Of a DNA stretch of 64,000 bases, positions 47,788 through 58,977 are shown one piece after another. The DNA is from Silurus meridionalis. Its lineage: Eukaryota > Chordata > Actinopteri > Siluriformes > Siluridae. The stretch spans positions 16,782,311 through 16,846,310 of the forward strand of contig NC_060904.1 in the NCBI RefSeq assembly GCF_014805685.1, in the 5' to 3' direction. The position numbers and the translations under genes are program-made. How positions within the stretch are numbered: the stretch's first letter is position 1; each line of letters begins with the position of its first letter. The notes beneath the pieces were generated by a model. It did no database searches. It saw only the letters and a program-made list of their open reading frames with translations, and was not told where the DNA came from.

Positions 47788-48099
47788 CCTCGGCTAAAAA
47801 GAAAATGCTTTAATAATTGCCATACAACTCTTGGCATCATGTTTTGGTAGTATTTCTCTGCAAAAGAGACTGGGGCACTTTAAGGTTGGCATCATAAGGA
47901 AGCAGGGTTATCTAAATATACTGAAGCAAAAACTAAAGACATGGGCCAGAATTTGGGCCATGGTCCAAGACTCAGAAGCAGTTGCTAGCTTGTTAGGCTG
48001 TTACTATGGCATTCCACATTACTTACTCTCTTTTTGCTGCTAAAGTTTTTCGAGATTGCTCATATTTTAAACTAGGGTGTTATTCCAAGTGGTTTCTAC
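47788..48099. other. unassigned intron
   Basis: Nothing recognisable. Confidence 0.4.
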
Positions 48100-48340
48100 A
48101 GTGTTGCTATGTGGTTGCTATAGTCCTCTAGTTGGTTACGATTCCTGATGTTTGCTAAACCAGTTTGGGTCAAGGTGCTTGCTATAGTGTCACAAGTGGT
48201 TGATGAAGCACAGAATCTTGGCTGGTGGTTACTAAGCTAATCTAGTTTGGGACAAAATGTTTGCTATGGTACCACAAGTGGTTGATAAAATGTTGCTTGG
48301 TGGTTGCTATGCTAAGCTAGTTTGTTTTTATGATACACTA
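48100..48340. repeat. GGTTGCTATGG-type degenerate minisatellite
   Basis: Imperfect units with GTGGTTGCTATAG, TTGCTATAGTGTCACAAGTG, TTGCTATGGTACCACAAGTG and AAGCTAGTTTG phrases, spacing roughly 60-120 bp. A related short patch is at 52233-52345. Confidence 0.65.
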
Positions 48341-48973
48341 GGTAGATTTATATTTATAATTTCTTTTTGGTCATCGCAAGGGGTGTTGGCCATGTTATTA
48401 GAGGCACATCATTCCCACTGAACAGACTGCATCCTGGTCAGTAATAACCATAATGATGCTGCACATGCTCAGTGGTGACATACAGACCGGCGTGTTGTAG
48501 AGAAACTTAGTAGTGATGCCTCAAGGGATAAAGTTCAGGGCGGTTGTTGTAAAGTGTGTGTGAGTGTGTTTATTGAAAATGTCCAGAGTTTCGCTGTCAG
48601 CGCTACATCGCTGACCAGTCTCCTGAGGAAAGTGTGAAATTTGTATGCTCTAAGGCTTGTCAGCAAATATTTGAAAAGGTTAAGCCTATTTTGTCTTAGG
48701 AACTTATTTTTTTTTTTAGGTTCTCCGTTTTTTTGCAAAAGTTCAATCTCTGTATGATGGAAGTCTATCCAAATGATGATCTTTTGGCTTTTCTGAAAGA
48801 CTTCAAACATACGTTGGATCTTTCAAGCAGCTTATAGAAGGTTTTGCTGAGAAAAACAGCATTCTTGGTGTTGCTCCGTAGAGAATGTAGTGGGGGAGAT
48901 AAATCTTAGGATTAAACCAGACCTTTAGACAATCTCGAATTCCTTAGACCTCACTGACACACAGATGGTCAAG
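48341..48973. other. unassigned intron
   Basis: Nothing recognisable. Confidence 0.4.
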
Positions 48974-49075
48974 GAAGGTGGTAGCTTAGTGGTTAAAGCA
49001 TTAAAAGTTGGATCCAAATCCCAGTCACACCAACCTGCCACACCTTGGCCCTTGAGCAAGGCCCATTCAACCCAC
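48974..49075 (+). mobile_element. tRNA-headed SINE, tail truncated
   Basis: Head GGTGGTAGCTTAGTGGTTAA and body TTGGCCCTTGAGCAAGGCCC. Part of box B is deleted. Confidence 0.8.
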
Positions 49076-49449
49076 TTTATCAAACATCTTTGGTCACAAT
49101 AGCACTTAAATTACTATGATAGTGATCACAATGTGCGCTCTAAGATCGCCGATCTCAACTCGGAATTAAACAATTATTTTACAACGTGTGGAAATTGTCA
49201 GAAAGCGAAAACACTCGGTGTACACCCAGAATCTGACATTAGCTAGCATAAAGAACTCCCAAACTCGTTACTCATTAGTTGATGCGGTAGTAGTTTTTTG
49301 TTTTGGAAAAAAAATTTTGTGATTTTGTCTGAAGAGCAACAGATATTGTGGGAAAAGTTCATTTATTTATTCAAGCAAAGAAAATGCAAAAAAAACCCCA
49401 TATCTACAGAACCTGCCAATCTGTAAGAAAACCATCTATATACACATTA
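49076..49449. other. unassigned intron
   Basis: Nothing recognisable. Confidence 0.4.
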
Positions 49450-49628
49450 TGAGGGGGGTGGTATCTTTGTGGTTCAGGCATTGGACTTTGGATTCGAAGG
49501 TTGTGAGTTCAAATCCCAGCCACACCAAGCTGCCACTTCTGGGCCCCCGAGCAAGGTCCTTAACCCCATAGATGCTAATTTGTTTGAATAAGATAAACAT
49601 AAGTTGGCCAAATGCCATATATGTAAAT
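49450..49628 (+). mobile_element. tRNA-headed SINE
   Basis: Head GGTGGTATCTTTGTGGTTCA, box B GGTTGTGAGTTCAAATCCC, body CACCAAGCTGCCACTTCTGG and tail TGGCCAAATGCCATATATGT. Confidence 0.85.
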
Positions 49629-50527
49629 GATTCACTGAGAAAACTTCCAAATAGAAACAGACTATCAGTCATTTTGGGAGTAAAAATGTAATTTCCTTTA
49701 AAAGGCCCTCAGAACTGTTCAAATTATTGATTTAAAGTTTTATTCCCAATTCCCCCGAAACAGTCTAAAACAACAAAACAGAAATTATGAAAAGACACTG
49801 CTTGATGTTTGCCGATGAGCTGATCAGGGTATTGAGGGTAGCGGCTACCCTGAGGTGTTTTCTAAAAGCATGGAAGCCAGATTTGTTCACCTTCAATCCA
49901 CACTAGCCTTGAGGCATATTTCAAGATAAACCCGACAGGAAGTCACATGGACTTAGCTAACTTCGGCTGTTTATAAAATAAGACGATGGTATGTAGTGTA
50001 TTTTTTTTTTTCTTTTTTAACTAGCCTTGGGTTATGAGGTTTTATTACCTCAGCGTTTTAAACGGCAAACAATTGGAAAAATGCTCACACTTTTTTTCAG
50101 TGCTATTGAATTGAATTTCTGATTGGTTTTGATTAATGTTCTATAAAACCGGCTCTGAGAATATGGTTTTGTATCTGTAGAAATCGATTGCTTATGGGGA
50201 TTGATGATTTATGGTTCCCATCAAACACTTATTTGATCAAGGAAAATGCACAATTATTGCTAGGTTAAAGGTTATTTTTAGGATATTTATTCAGCAAAAT
50301 TGGCAGAGGTCCCCAGTGTCAGTGCTTTGTAATAGTTAGGTATAAAGCTGTAAAGCTCTACGTGGCTTATTTGTTGTTGTTTTTGATTTTCCATGAACAA
50401 AAAACTGCTTGTGTTTCTACTTGTGTGTCTTAATAAACTCTAAATAACTTGCACTAATTGCTAATCACTGCTATCAACTTACCCCCAAAATGTATTGTTA
50501 TTGTGTTTGACATTACAGTGGGTACAG
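49629..50527. other. intron with an old dispersed-repeat patch
   Basis: 50105-50345 resembles the first 360 bases of the window (TTCTGATTGGTTTTGATTAA, CAGTGCTTTGTAATAGTTAG). Otherwise unassigned. Confidence 0.4.
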
Positions 50528-50668
50528 AAAAGTGGTTTGTGAGTTCAAATCCCAGCACTTCCAAGCTGCCACTGTTGGGCCCCTAAACAAGGCCCTCAAC
50601 CCCATTTGCTCAGTTGTGTAAATGAAACAGTTGAAAGTTACTATGGATTTATGACATTTGGAACTTAA
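50528..50668 (+). mobile_element. tRNA-headed SINE, head truncated
   Basis: GTTTGTGAGTTCAAATCCCA, CCAAGCTGCCACTGTTGGGC and AACAAGGCCCTCAACCCC. Confidence 0.8.
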
Positions 50669-50669
50669 A

Positions 50670-50790
50670 TTTATTCAACTGAGCAGTTAAGGGCCTGAAT
50701 CAACGGCCTAATGGCAGCTTAGTGGGAGATTTGAACTCACAACTTTCCTATCACAAGCCCAACATCTTAGCCACTGAAGTACCACTTCTA
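50670..50790 (-). mobile_element. tRNA-headed SINE, inverted
   Basis: Left TTCAACTGAGCAGTTAAGGG. Right AGATTTGAACTCACAACTTT and CATCTTAGCCACTGAAGTAC (box B then box A on minus). Confidence 0.8.
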
Positions 50791-50800
50791 ATGCCTTCTT

Positions 50801-50912
50801 GGGGAGGTAGTAGCTCAGTGGCTAAAGTTCTTGTTTACTAATCAGAAGGTTGTGGGTTCAAGCCCTGGTATGGCCAAGCTGCCACTTTTAGGGGACATGA
50901 GCAAGGACCAAT
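50801..50912 (+). mobile_element. tRNA-headed SINE, head and body
   Basis: Clear head GTAGTAGCTCAGTGGCTAAA with box A, box B AGGTTGTGGGTTCAAGCCCT, and body CCAAGCTGCCACTTTTAGGG. It forms an inverted pair with the copy at 50670-50790. Confidence 0.85.
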
Positions 50913-51922
50913 TTTCCATACTGCTTAGAAGTCTGGTGAAACACGATACAAAATTTGAGGAACATCTGAAGTTTTAAAACTAAAGCATCGACATGGTCAG
51001 AATTGTAAAAAGAGGCATTAGAGTTAAATATTGAATATTTGGTAAATGTAGCTGCATCAGAGCCCCGGAATTGATCCTGTGCTCCCACTGCAAACCTGAC
51101 CAGGATAAAGAACTGCTACTTAATTGTAAGTGAAGAATTTCTAACTGCATGTTCAAGGTTTTTAATTCATAAAAAGTCCGAGCAAACTGAATCAGACTCC
51201 CTTTCATGGATAGCTGATGTAGCAAAACACTGTAACCTTGCTATTATTCTATTAAAAAGAATAGTGTGGGAGTCGAGCCTGAGCAGAAAGAGGCCTGTGA
51301 AAAAGTTTAGAACAATCATCTGTATATTAGCTGTATTTCACACCAAAAAAAAACAAACCCAGACTTTCATTTTCTTAATGTAAGTAACAATAGATTCAGC
51401 TTTCTGTGGTAAAAAAGTGCTCTCTGTATCTTGAAAGAGATTTCTGTTTGGTCCATCTCTTCCTCTCATCCTAACCTTGAACCACTTCGCAAGCTGCATA
51501 GAGCTCTCCTTGCAGGATGCTCTATTGATCTTGTCTTGGAGAACCTGGCCTTTCTCTTGATGCCCGAGAACATCCGATGTGTAAACACACCCCGCTGGCC
51601 TTCCCTTTACTTTACTTCAAGTCCAAAATTGAGCAGGCGGAGAGACGAGTATCTCTCTAATGTCTAGTTGAACTGTAAAAAATCGCTGTACTGTGAAACA
51701 CAAAACTACAAACATGTCACAGAGATTCTCTTCCTTCCCGAGTTCTTTCAGGCGCCACTTCGTTTCCTGCAAGCAGAACACGCATTGCCCTTCACCGCTC
51801 CCGACGTTCCGGTTGATTCCTTGACATTTTTCTGTCAAACTTCTGCACACTGGCTAAATCGTCACGCTCAAACTCCTCCCGCTTGTGTACAGCGATCACA
51901 GCAAGTGCCCTCGACTCGCGTT
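50913..51922. other. unassigned intron
   Basis: Frames at 50888-51225 (minus) and 51431-51949 (+) have no recognised domain. Confidence 0.4.
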
Positions 51923-51985
51923 GTTTACATTTACATTTGTGGCATTTAGCAAACGCCCGTGTCCAGAGCGACATACAAAAGTGCT
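51923..51985 (-). mobile_element. SINE tail fragment
   Basis: TTTACATTTGTGGCATTTAG and CCAGAGCGACATACAAAAGT. Confidence 0.7.
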
Positions 51986-52104
51986 TTAAGTCTCTAGCAA
52001 AGATTAAATCTACACTGGTACACAAAATTACAAACTGAAGATAAATCAGCCTTCAACTCTGTTGAGAGTTTTTTTTGATGAATTATTATTGGATATTGCT
52101 ATCG

Positions 52105-52235
52105 GGTGCCTCCCAGATGAGGATTGGTTCCCTCTTGATTGTGGTTCCTCTCAAAGATTCTTCCTCATGCCATCTCAAGGAGTTTTTCCTTGCCACAGTC
52201 ACGACTGGCTTGCTCATTAGGGACACACGTACATT
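52105..52235 (+). mobile_element. dispersed repeat family B, fragment
   Basis: The reverse complement of the 27200-27340 part of family B: AGATGAGGATTGGTTCCCTC, TTCCTTGCCACAGTCAC and TGGCTTGCTCATTAGGGA. Confidence 0.7.
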
Positions 52236-52549
52236 GTTAAGTAGGACATTGCTAGGTGGTTGCTATACAGCCCAAGATGGTTGCTATGGTATTGTAGGTG
52301 GCAGCATGGTATATTAATCCAATATGTTTGCTATGTTTGTTAGCATTTGTTGTGGTCTATAAAATCAAAATAATGAAATAAATATAACAAAAATTTTTGA
52401 TCAGATGAACATTGCTTAATATATGTGATTATTGGGTTTCTTTGATTTATTATTTAAAAAAATAAGAAATTATTTTTAGTTAATGTTACTCATGGTATTA
52501 ATGCGTTCCCTGCTATGGTTTTTTTGTAATGGTTTATAATTGGAAATGT
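52236..52549. other. minisatellite scrap and unassigned intron
   Basis: 52245-52345 repeats TGGTTGCTAT-type phrases as at 48100. The rest is AT-rich. Confidence 0.45.
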
Positions 52550-52726
52550 TCAGTGAAATCTTTAGTGGTTTGTGAGGCCCAAAAACTCCCAGTTGAGACT
52601 CACAAACCACTACAGATTGGATTTGGACTTTCAACGATGTCCTGATTTTTATTGGTCCCTAAAGGTGCCACTAATAAAAATCAGGACATGGTTGAAAGTC
52701 AAAATTCCACAAAGTGTTTACACTGA
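52550..52726. repeat. double-hairpin foldback element
   Basis: Possible outer inverted repeat TCAGTG (52550-52555) and CACTGA (52721-52726). Inside lies a perfect 14-bp hairpin, TAGTGGTTTGTGAG (52563-52576) with CTCACAAACCACTA (52599-52612). A second hairpin follows with 31-bp arms (52626-52656 and 52670-52700), 2 mismatches and a 13-base loop. No coding capacity. The family is not recognised. Confidence 0.8.
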
Positions 52727-52777
52727 ATTCATTTGTTTTTATATTTGATTTAATACAAAAAAATTTTCAAAACACTA

Positions 52778-52948
52778 ACATTTATATTTACAGTATTTGG
52801 CAGATGCCCTTCTTCAGAGCAACTTACCTTTAAGTGCTTAAGGGTAGAGTTAAGGGCTTTGCTCAAGGGCCCATCTGTGGCAGCTTGGTGGTGCTGGGAT
52901 TTGAACTTGTGACCTTCCATTTCAAAATCCAATGCCAACCATTGTTAC
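52778..52948 (-). mobile_element. tRNA-headed SINE
   Basis: Tail ATATTTACAGTATTTGGCAG, body GGCTTTGCTCAAGGGCCCAT, box B on minus from GGGATTTGAACTTGTGACC. Confidence 0.85.
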
Positions 52949-53974
52949 AATGTCACAAAAACAGTACTGTATGTAATACAAACCATTTGGTAATGGTTGT
53001 AATGGTTAATAGCTAATGGTCTATAATGGTATTGGTAGTGGAAACTTTTCTGTAATGGTTTTTCAGCAGTGGGAAGTGAAGCTTTAATCTAAATCACTGC
53101 AGCTCTATAAACATTTCTCCTCAATAGAAAAACCGGAGGCCTTGAAAGCGAAGCAGCTTTTCAGACACATGCTTGTAGTGACTGTGTCATGCGTCACAGC
53201 AATCCGTAGCCGAGGCAGGCTTCAACCTTCTCTATTATGAAATATTAAAGCTTTTCCTGATCTCAACTCAGCTGTGCACGTCAGCAAAGCATTTATGCTT
53301 GGACATGACAAGTTATGCTTTTCTTGCGGCGGAGTAACGTTATCTGCGCTCACCTCCTTGCTCGTCTCACGTCCGAGCCTAAAAGCGCAGAGATCAAACG
53401 CATTATCGCTTAAGAGCTGTTTGTCTCCGAGTAGCGTCTAGGAGAACATGAATAATAAAAAAAAAATAAAACAAATCCAGCATGAAAACGTAATGCAGAA
53501 TGGCAAGGACATTATCATTTCAAAGGCTCGTCTTTTTTATTGTAGCTAAATTCAGGACCTGCAGGCTGTCTCTGGTTGCATCACAGCCAAAATCCGTGCA
53601 TGTTAGCAGCACGCCTCGTGCTTCATGGGAATAATGTTTCGAATGCACGGTGTATTGTAAGAAAAACTTCAAAAGCTTGCTTGCATAATGGACACTCAAA
53701 GTTCAAGTATTTTCGCAAACTGAGGCCTGTTGCTTGTTTCATATTATAATCAGGAGATAAGCTCGCATTGAGAGAGAGTCTTAAACCAGCAGGGCTAATC
53801 GGGAATCAACAGTTTCATTAACACTCTTTACTATCGTGTGACGTGAAGAGGTGAAGAGGCGGAGCTGCTTTCAACGATCTGACAGTTACATTTGGCTTAC
53901 ATTTGGGAGCCGACTGTGATTCGCTAGCAGATGAGTTAAAGATTCTTTATGAGCAGATTCTCGAGTCTTGGACT
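52949..53974. other. repeat-poor intron
   Basis: 53100-53870 is complex and free of recognised repeats. No gene is seen. Confidence 0.35.
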
Positions 53975-54370
53975 AATACTAATACTATTGCTATTACTGC
54001 TACTGTTACAACTACTATTACTATTGCTATTACTATTACTACTACTACTACTATTACTGCTGCTACTGCAACTTTTACTACTGCTACTGATGCTACTGCT
54101 ACTAATATTACTCCTGATACTTGTACTGGTACTACTGATGCTACTTCTGGTACTACTGACACTGCTAATACTATTGATACTATTACTGTTACTACTACTG
54201 GTACTAGTACTGATGCTGCGATTACTCTTATTAACTATTAATACTAATACTACAGCTTATGATAATACTGATACTAGTACGACTACTACTAATACTACTA
54301 ATAATTCTACTGATACTACTCTTACTATTTGTACTCTACTGCAGAAGTTACTGTTACTACTACAATAACT
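53975..54370. repeat. degenerate (ACT)n/(ATT)n trinucleotide array
   Basis: Almost 400 bases of NCT/NTT trinucleotides, mostly ACT, ATT, GCT and GAT in strict three-base register. Because the register is kept, long Thr/Ile/Ala-, Leu- and Val-rich frames are open on both strands. They are not called as genes. Confidence 0.9.
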
Positions 54371-54512
54371 ACCTTATAATAATAATTATTATTAATAATT
54401 AGCTATAGAATTATCGGAATGTAATATAGTGTAAATATATTGCAAAAAACTTATTCTGTTGTTTATATTTTATTAACATTAATTTTTTTATCATTTTTAA
54501 TACATCAGCTTT

Positions 54513-54549
<37 letters not shown>

Positions 54550-55484
54550 CTATTAAGATAAAGTCTGCACTGTTTACTGAATATAATACATTAAATAATG
54601 GCATTCACACAAATAAAAAATAATATATTGAAGAAACTGAATATTTAGTCATATTCTTTTTAGAATTAGTTTATTACTAAGCCATTACTAAATGACTTTT
54701 TAGCACTGACATATCTGAGTTCAGGTTTGTTTTCCTTTTTAATGACTGGTGATATAAAACTGTAGGCCCCTAGAGATTATTAAAGCGCCCTCTGGTCATT
54801 AATATGTCACTGGCATTGTAAATCTTCTCCACTTAGCGTTTGGTTTGTTTACCTGCACCACGTGATGTTGAACCTTCTCATCTCGCATTTATTGATTTCC
54901 CTAAGCACTGTTTATATCATGTTGTGAAATTACAAAAGCAGCTCAGTGCAAGATTGCGAACAATACCTGCGCCGTGTCTCCGCAATCCAAAGCGCATCGG
55001 TTTTGGCGGTTTATTGCACGGCTTGAAGTCATGGGTGCTTCTTGCTAGGACATCACTCAGCCCACATCACGTCTGTTTTGCATATTTAGCAGAATGAAGT
55101 TTCTGAAAGCGGGAGAGGCGTTTACTTAGATTTACGCCTTTGCCTCCGGTAATGTGTTTGCATCGGCTCGTTCTATTAATACGATTTCACTTTATGATCC
55201 AGTGTGTGAAGGAAGAATTATTTAATCGGTTTGGTGTGCAGATCTCAAACCTGACGTTTGTGTAAGACCCTCAGCATGCTATTAAAGGGTGATTTCGTCA
55301 AGTCAAACCACCTTATTGAAGGCACTTAATAAAGATTTTAGATGCAGGGATCAGTGACGTCTTTCCTGATGAAACGATGAGCTGATAAATGGTGTACGTT
55401 ATGTGGGCGGAGTCTCTGTAACTACCCTGAAGTTGACGTCTCACAATTCCGATTTGACTATGTAGTCAAATATACATTACAAAA
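54371..55484. other. intron with a short (ATT)n
   Basis: (ATT)n at about 54517-54547. The rest is unassigned; 54830-55250 is repeat-poor. Confidence 0.4.
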
Positions 55485-55486
55485 TA

Positions 55487-55928
55487 CATTATATTGCCAA
55501 GAAGTTTGCGGTCACATGGTCATAAGTACGGTATGTGCATTTCACATTTAGTCCCAATTTGCTCTTACAATTCCCTCCACTCTTCTGGGAAGATGTTCCA
55601 CTAGATGTTAAAGTGTTCTTGTGAAGATTTGTGCTAATTCAAGGTACTGAAGTAGGTGAAATGTGGAGGCCTGGGGTGCAGTCATGGTTCACATTCATCC
55701 CAAAGGTGTTTAATAAAGGTTTATAGCTCTGGACCAGGAGATCTTCCAGATACATCCAACCCATGTGAAGCAGAACATCATGCAGTTTGCTTTGTGCACA
55801 GGGGCTTTGTCATGCTGGAACAGGTTCGGGGTCTCCTAGTTTAATTAAGGGAAAATGTTCATGCTACTGCATCCATAGACACCCTGTACAATTGTGTGCC
55901 TTCGAATTGCTTTTGTCCGTAAAGCGTA
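55487..55928 (-). mobile_element. Tc1-derived short element, nearly complete
   Basis: Left end CATTATATTGCCAAGAAGTT after TA, CACTCTTCTGGGAAGATGTT, GAGGCCTGGGGTGCAGTCAT, GTCATGCTGGAACAGGTTCG, and eroded right end TTGTCCGTAAAGCGTA. Confidence 0.85.
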
Positions 55929-57162
55929 CGCTAGCTTTTAAACATGGCTACCGCTTACTCCCAACACACACACACACTCTATACACACTATTATCCTGAT
56001 TGAAAACACATTTTTCCAATCACACAGTTACATTTTTCCACAGCTACAGTATGAAAAAAGACCCTGATTCATCGACCTGTTTGCGAAGTATACACTCAGT
56101 TGTCTTTATATCAATACCAAATATACTCGCTCTTGTCTCTTTATCGTTATATTGTTTGCTTGTTTGCGCTCACATTCTCGATTTTTGCCTCACACTTGCA
56201 ATCCCGTTTGTTGGTCACTTGACCTTATTGCCGGGTTTCGACTCTGAGCCTGCTTATCGATTCTGTTCCTCTGCCATTGTGTATTTAAATCTCCTTGAAC
56301 CTGCACCTGCATCTGTCCAGTGTTATTCACATGCTAATAATGCTAATTATCGCTTCTAAAGTTTTTGAATTATTATTTGTATTTTTTTTATTAAAAACCT
56401 AACCATCTGATCCCCGAACGCATTACTGAACGGTTGCATTGTGTATAAAATCGTCCCAAACCACAAATGTTTTTTGACTCGGAGGCTAATGTGTTTTTTC
56501 TATTTTCCTTCTTGTTGTAATGTCTTAATTAGCATGAAAAACACATACTCATAACGCCAGTCTCTTCATGAAAGGCCATTTGTAAAGCTTCAGGGAGCAA
56601 ACGCGGGTTCATATATCGGTACATCGAGCCGCTTTTACGCGTAACGTTTTGCTTGATTGTTTTGTTTTGGTTTATGATATTAACTAATGCATACATTGCT
56701 CCTAGGAGTCTTTGTGTTCCTAATACTCTTTTTATACAAAGTCTATGCAAATTTGAGTTTCCCTATAAAAACAGGTCAAAGTCAATGCGAATCAAATGAA
56801 TATTCATTACACTGTGTTAGGAATAAATTCTGGGCAGCAGAAGGGAAAACCAAATCTCATGCAATCATTTTGACTGTTAGCTTTTCTTATCATTATAGTG
56901 GATGCTGCAACATTCGGCAAGATAATGACTAATATATTTAGCGCAAATTGCTGCTTATTTATCTTAATGCTTCTTAATTACAGAAAATATAAATGTAGAC
57001 TTTACACAAACAGGCAACAGGTTCAGAATGCCGTTGGCAAGACTCGTCTTATCGTTTGGAGATCGCAAGATTGAAACCCAAAGAGCCGCAGACGTCTGTT
57101 TGGGTAGGCCAAATGCCATACTGTTTCTCGCCTGTCAATCACAGAAACACAAGCCGATCATG
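55929..57162. other. unassigned intron
   Basis: The + frame 56000-56359 has hydrophobic stretches but no recognised domain. It may be a remnant of a repeat that I only partly recognise (TTTCGACTCTGAGCCTGC). Confidence 0.35.
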
Positions 57163-57350
57163 GGCAAAAGTATGTGGACACTTGACCATCACACCCATAC
57201 ATGGTTCTTCCTCAAACTCTTGCCACGAAATAAGAAGCACACAATTATATATATTGTTTTTGTAAACCCTGTTCTAGCATGATAATTCTCCACACAAGAT
57301 GTGCTCCATGAGTGGAATAACTTGAGTGCCTTGACCTTCTCATTCCAAGG
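57163..57350 (+). mobile_element. Tc1-derived element, left half
   Basis: CAAAAGTATGTGGACACTTG, TGGTTCTTCCTCAAACTC, AAGCACACAATTATAT and the decayed ACCCTGTTCTAGCATGATAA then TTCTCCACAC, as in the inverted copies. Confidence 0.7.
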
Positions 57351-57417
57351 TCTTTTGGATGAAGTGGACCTCTTCTATATCTGGACAGTAGACAATATTC
57401 CCTGTGTAAATATACAA

Positions 57418-57594
57418 TTGTATTTAATGGCATTTGGCAGATGCCCTTATATTAGAACTATCTGTTATACAGCTGAGCAATTAAGGGTTTAGGGACTTGC
57501 TCAAGAGCCCCGTTGTGTCAGCTTGGTGGTGTTTGGATTTAAACCCATGACCCTCTTATCAGAAGTCTAACATCTTATAAACTGAGAGAACTGC
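57418..57594 (-). mobile_element. tRNA-headed SINE, unit 1 of a head-to-tail trio
   Basis: Tail ATTTAATGGCATTTGGCAGA, body GGGACTTGCTCAAGAGCCCC, head box B region TTGGATTTAAACCCATGACC. Confidence 0.85.
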
Positions 57595-57600
57595 ATTAAA

Positions 57601-57774
57601 ACACATTTATATTTATAGCATTTGGCAGACACCCTTATCTTACAACTATCTCAGTTATACAGCTGAGCAATTGGGGGTCAAGGGCCTTGATTATTGGCCC
57701 CGCAGTCATCCTGAGATTAGAACCCATGACCTTTTGATTAAGCCTAATGTATTATCCACAGAACTACCCCTTTT
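57601..57774 (-). mobile_element. tRNA-headed SINE, unit 2 of trio
   Basis: Tail ATTTATAGCATTTGGCAGAC, body TCAAGGGCCTTGATTATTGG, head GATTAGAACCCATGACCTTT. Confidence 0.85.
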
Positions 57775-57784
57775 CCAAATAAAA

Positions 57785-57957
57785 ACACATTTATATTTAT
57801 TGCATTTTGCAGATGCTTTTATCCAGAGACTTACGATTATTTCATTTATACAACTGAGCAGTTGAGTGTTAAGGGACTTACTCAAGGGCCCCGCAGTGGT
57901 GGTACTGGGATTTGAATCCATTACATTCTGATCAAAATTCTAACATCTTAACCACTC
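57785..57957 (-). mobile_element. tRNA-headed SINE, unit 3 of trio
   Basis: Tail ATTTATTGCATTTTGCAGAT, body GGACTTACTCAAGGGCCCCG, head GGGATTTGAATCCATTAC and TCTTAACCACT. Confidence 0.85.
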
Positions 57958-58671
57958 CAAACAGCCACGCCTTAAAATATAGAGGCGCTTTTCCAATCGA
58001 GTGGATCTTACTATAACAGAAAAGAGGGACTTAATCTGACATAGTATTCAACAAGGACATATGGCTATGATGGTGAGGTGTCTACAAATGTTTGGCTTGT
58101 ATATTGTATGCAGAAGAGGGTAGAGAGCACTTGCTATTTTGGGTTCACATGCCATGAACCAGGTCATGCTCAACTTTCACCTTGGGATTTAGTGGCCACT
58201 GGTTGTTCTAGGAGTGTCCAGGGGACATTCATGACTGAATCCTGAAAGCTACAATCTGTTCATCAAAACAAAGGTGCTTCAAGGTGAAAATCTTAATATG
58301 CTAATTAACAATGTCCAACAATTTGTGAAATTGCAGTGAGTGTCTGATCTAAGTGGGTCATTTAAGTTTCTGGTCAGTTCATTACCGATCTGCTTCAACT
58401 CTGTGAATCTGGACTCTGATGGCTGTGCAGTTAAGATGGTCTATTAGCCTTATGGCTCATGGGCAATGTAGGGCAGTTTTTCTCCTGCTTAGTCCATCTG
58501 CTCATTATTTACATGCTTGGTCTTGATTTCTTTTATTAGTTGCTTTAAAAAAAAAAACTTTGAAATAAATCATCCTGTGGGGAAAAAGCCATTTAAGGAG
58601 TAATTGTATTAAACTGCAAGCTTCGACACCAAGTTTGGTTAATTTGATGTTTTCCTGCGTCTGTTCTTCAG
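57958..58671. other. unassigned intron before CUB2 exon
   Basis: 58075-58110 (GTGAGGTGTCTACAAATGTT then TGGCTTGTATATTGTA) looks like an isolated Tc1-type terminus. The remainder is unassigned and ends at the TTCAG acceptor. Confidence 0.45.
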
Positions 58672-58879
58672 CGGAGGACACGTGCGGAGGAACCTACCGG
58701 AGTTCCAGTGGAGTGATTTCCAGCACAGATTTTAAGAACGAGTACAAGAGCAGTGGAGAGTGTACATGGACCATCGTGGCTGATCCTGGAGACACCATTT
58801 CGCTCGTCTTCACAGACTTCCAGATGGACAGCAAGTTCGACTACTTGGAGGTGGAGGGATCCGAGCCACCCTCTATATG
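58672..58879 (+). CDS. csmd3: csmd3 exon: CUB domain 2, first half
   Basis: The acceptor ends GTTCTTCAG and the donor is GTAAAA. The exon is 208 nt, enters in phase 1 (two bases complete an Ala codon after the Sushi exon) and leaves in phase 2 within a Trp codon (TG then G). It reads EDTCGGTYRSSSGVISS, then ECTWTIVADPGDTISLVF, TDFQMDSKFDYLEVEG and SEPPSI. These are CUB hallmarks: CGG start, CTW second cysteine, and the acidic FDYLEVEG strand. It is close to the recalled CSMD3 second CUB. Splitting a CUB domain at a phase-2 intron after about 70 codons repeats the layout of CUB1. The second half of this CUB is not found before the window end and must lie downstream. Confidence 0.95.
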
Positions 58880-58977
58880 GTAAAAAAAAAAGTAGTTTTT
58901 TCGTATTATTTTGGTGGTGTTTACAGTATGGTTATTGTGAATATTTTGCGAGAGTTTTTGTTATTTTGGTGAATTAA

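Noticed and set aside
50801..50870. Possible tRNA gene (clear box A and box B)
   Set aside because: It is followed by SINE body sequence and shares it with over ten copies, so it is a SINE head.
53903..54368. Long Thr/Ile- and poly-Leu-rich frames
   Set aside because: They arise from the trinucleotide array keeping its register.
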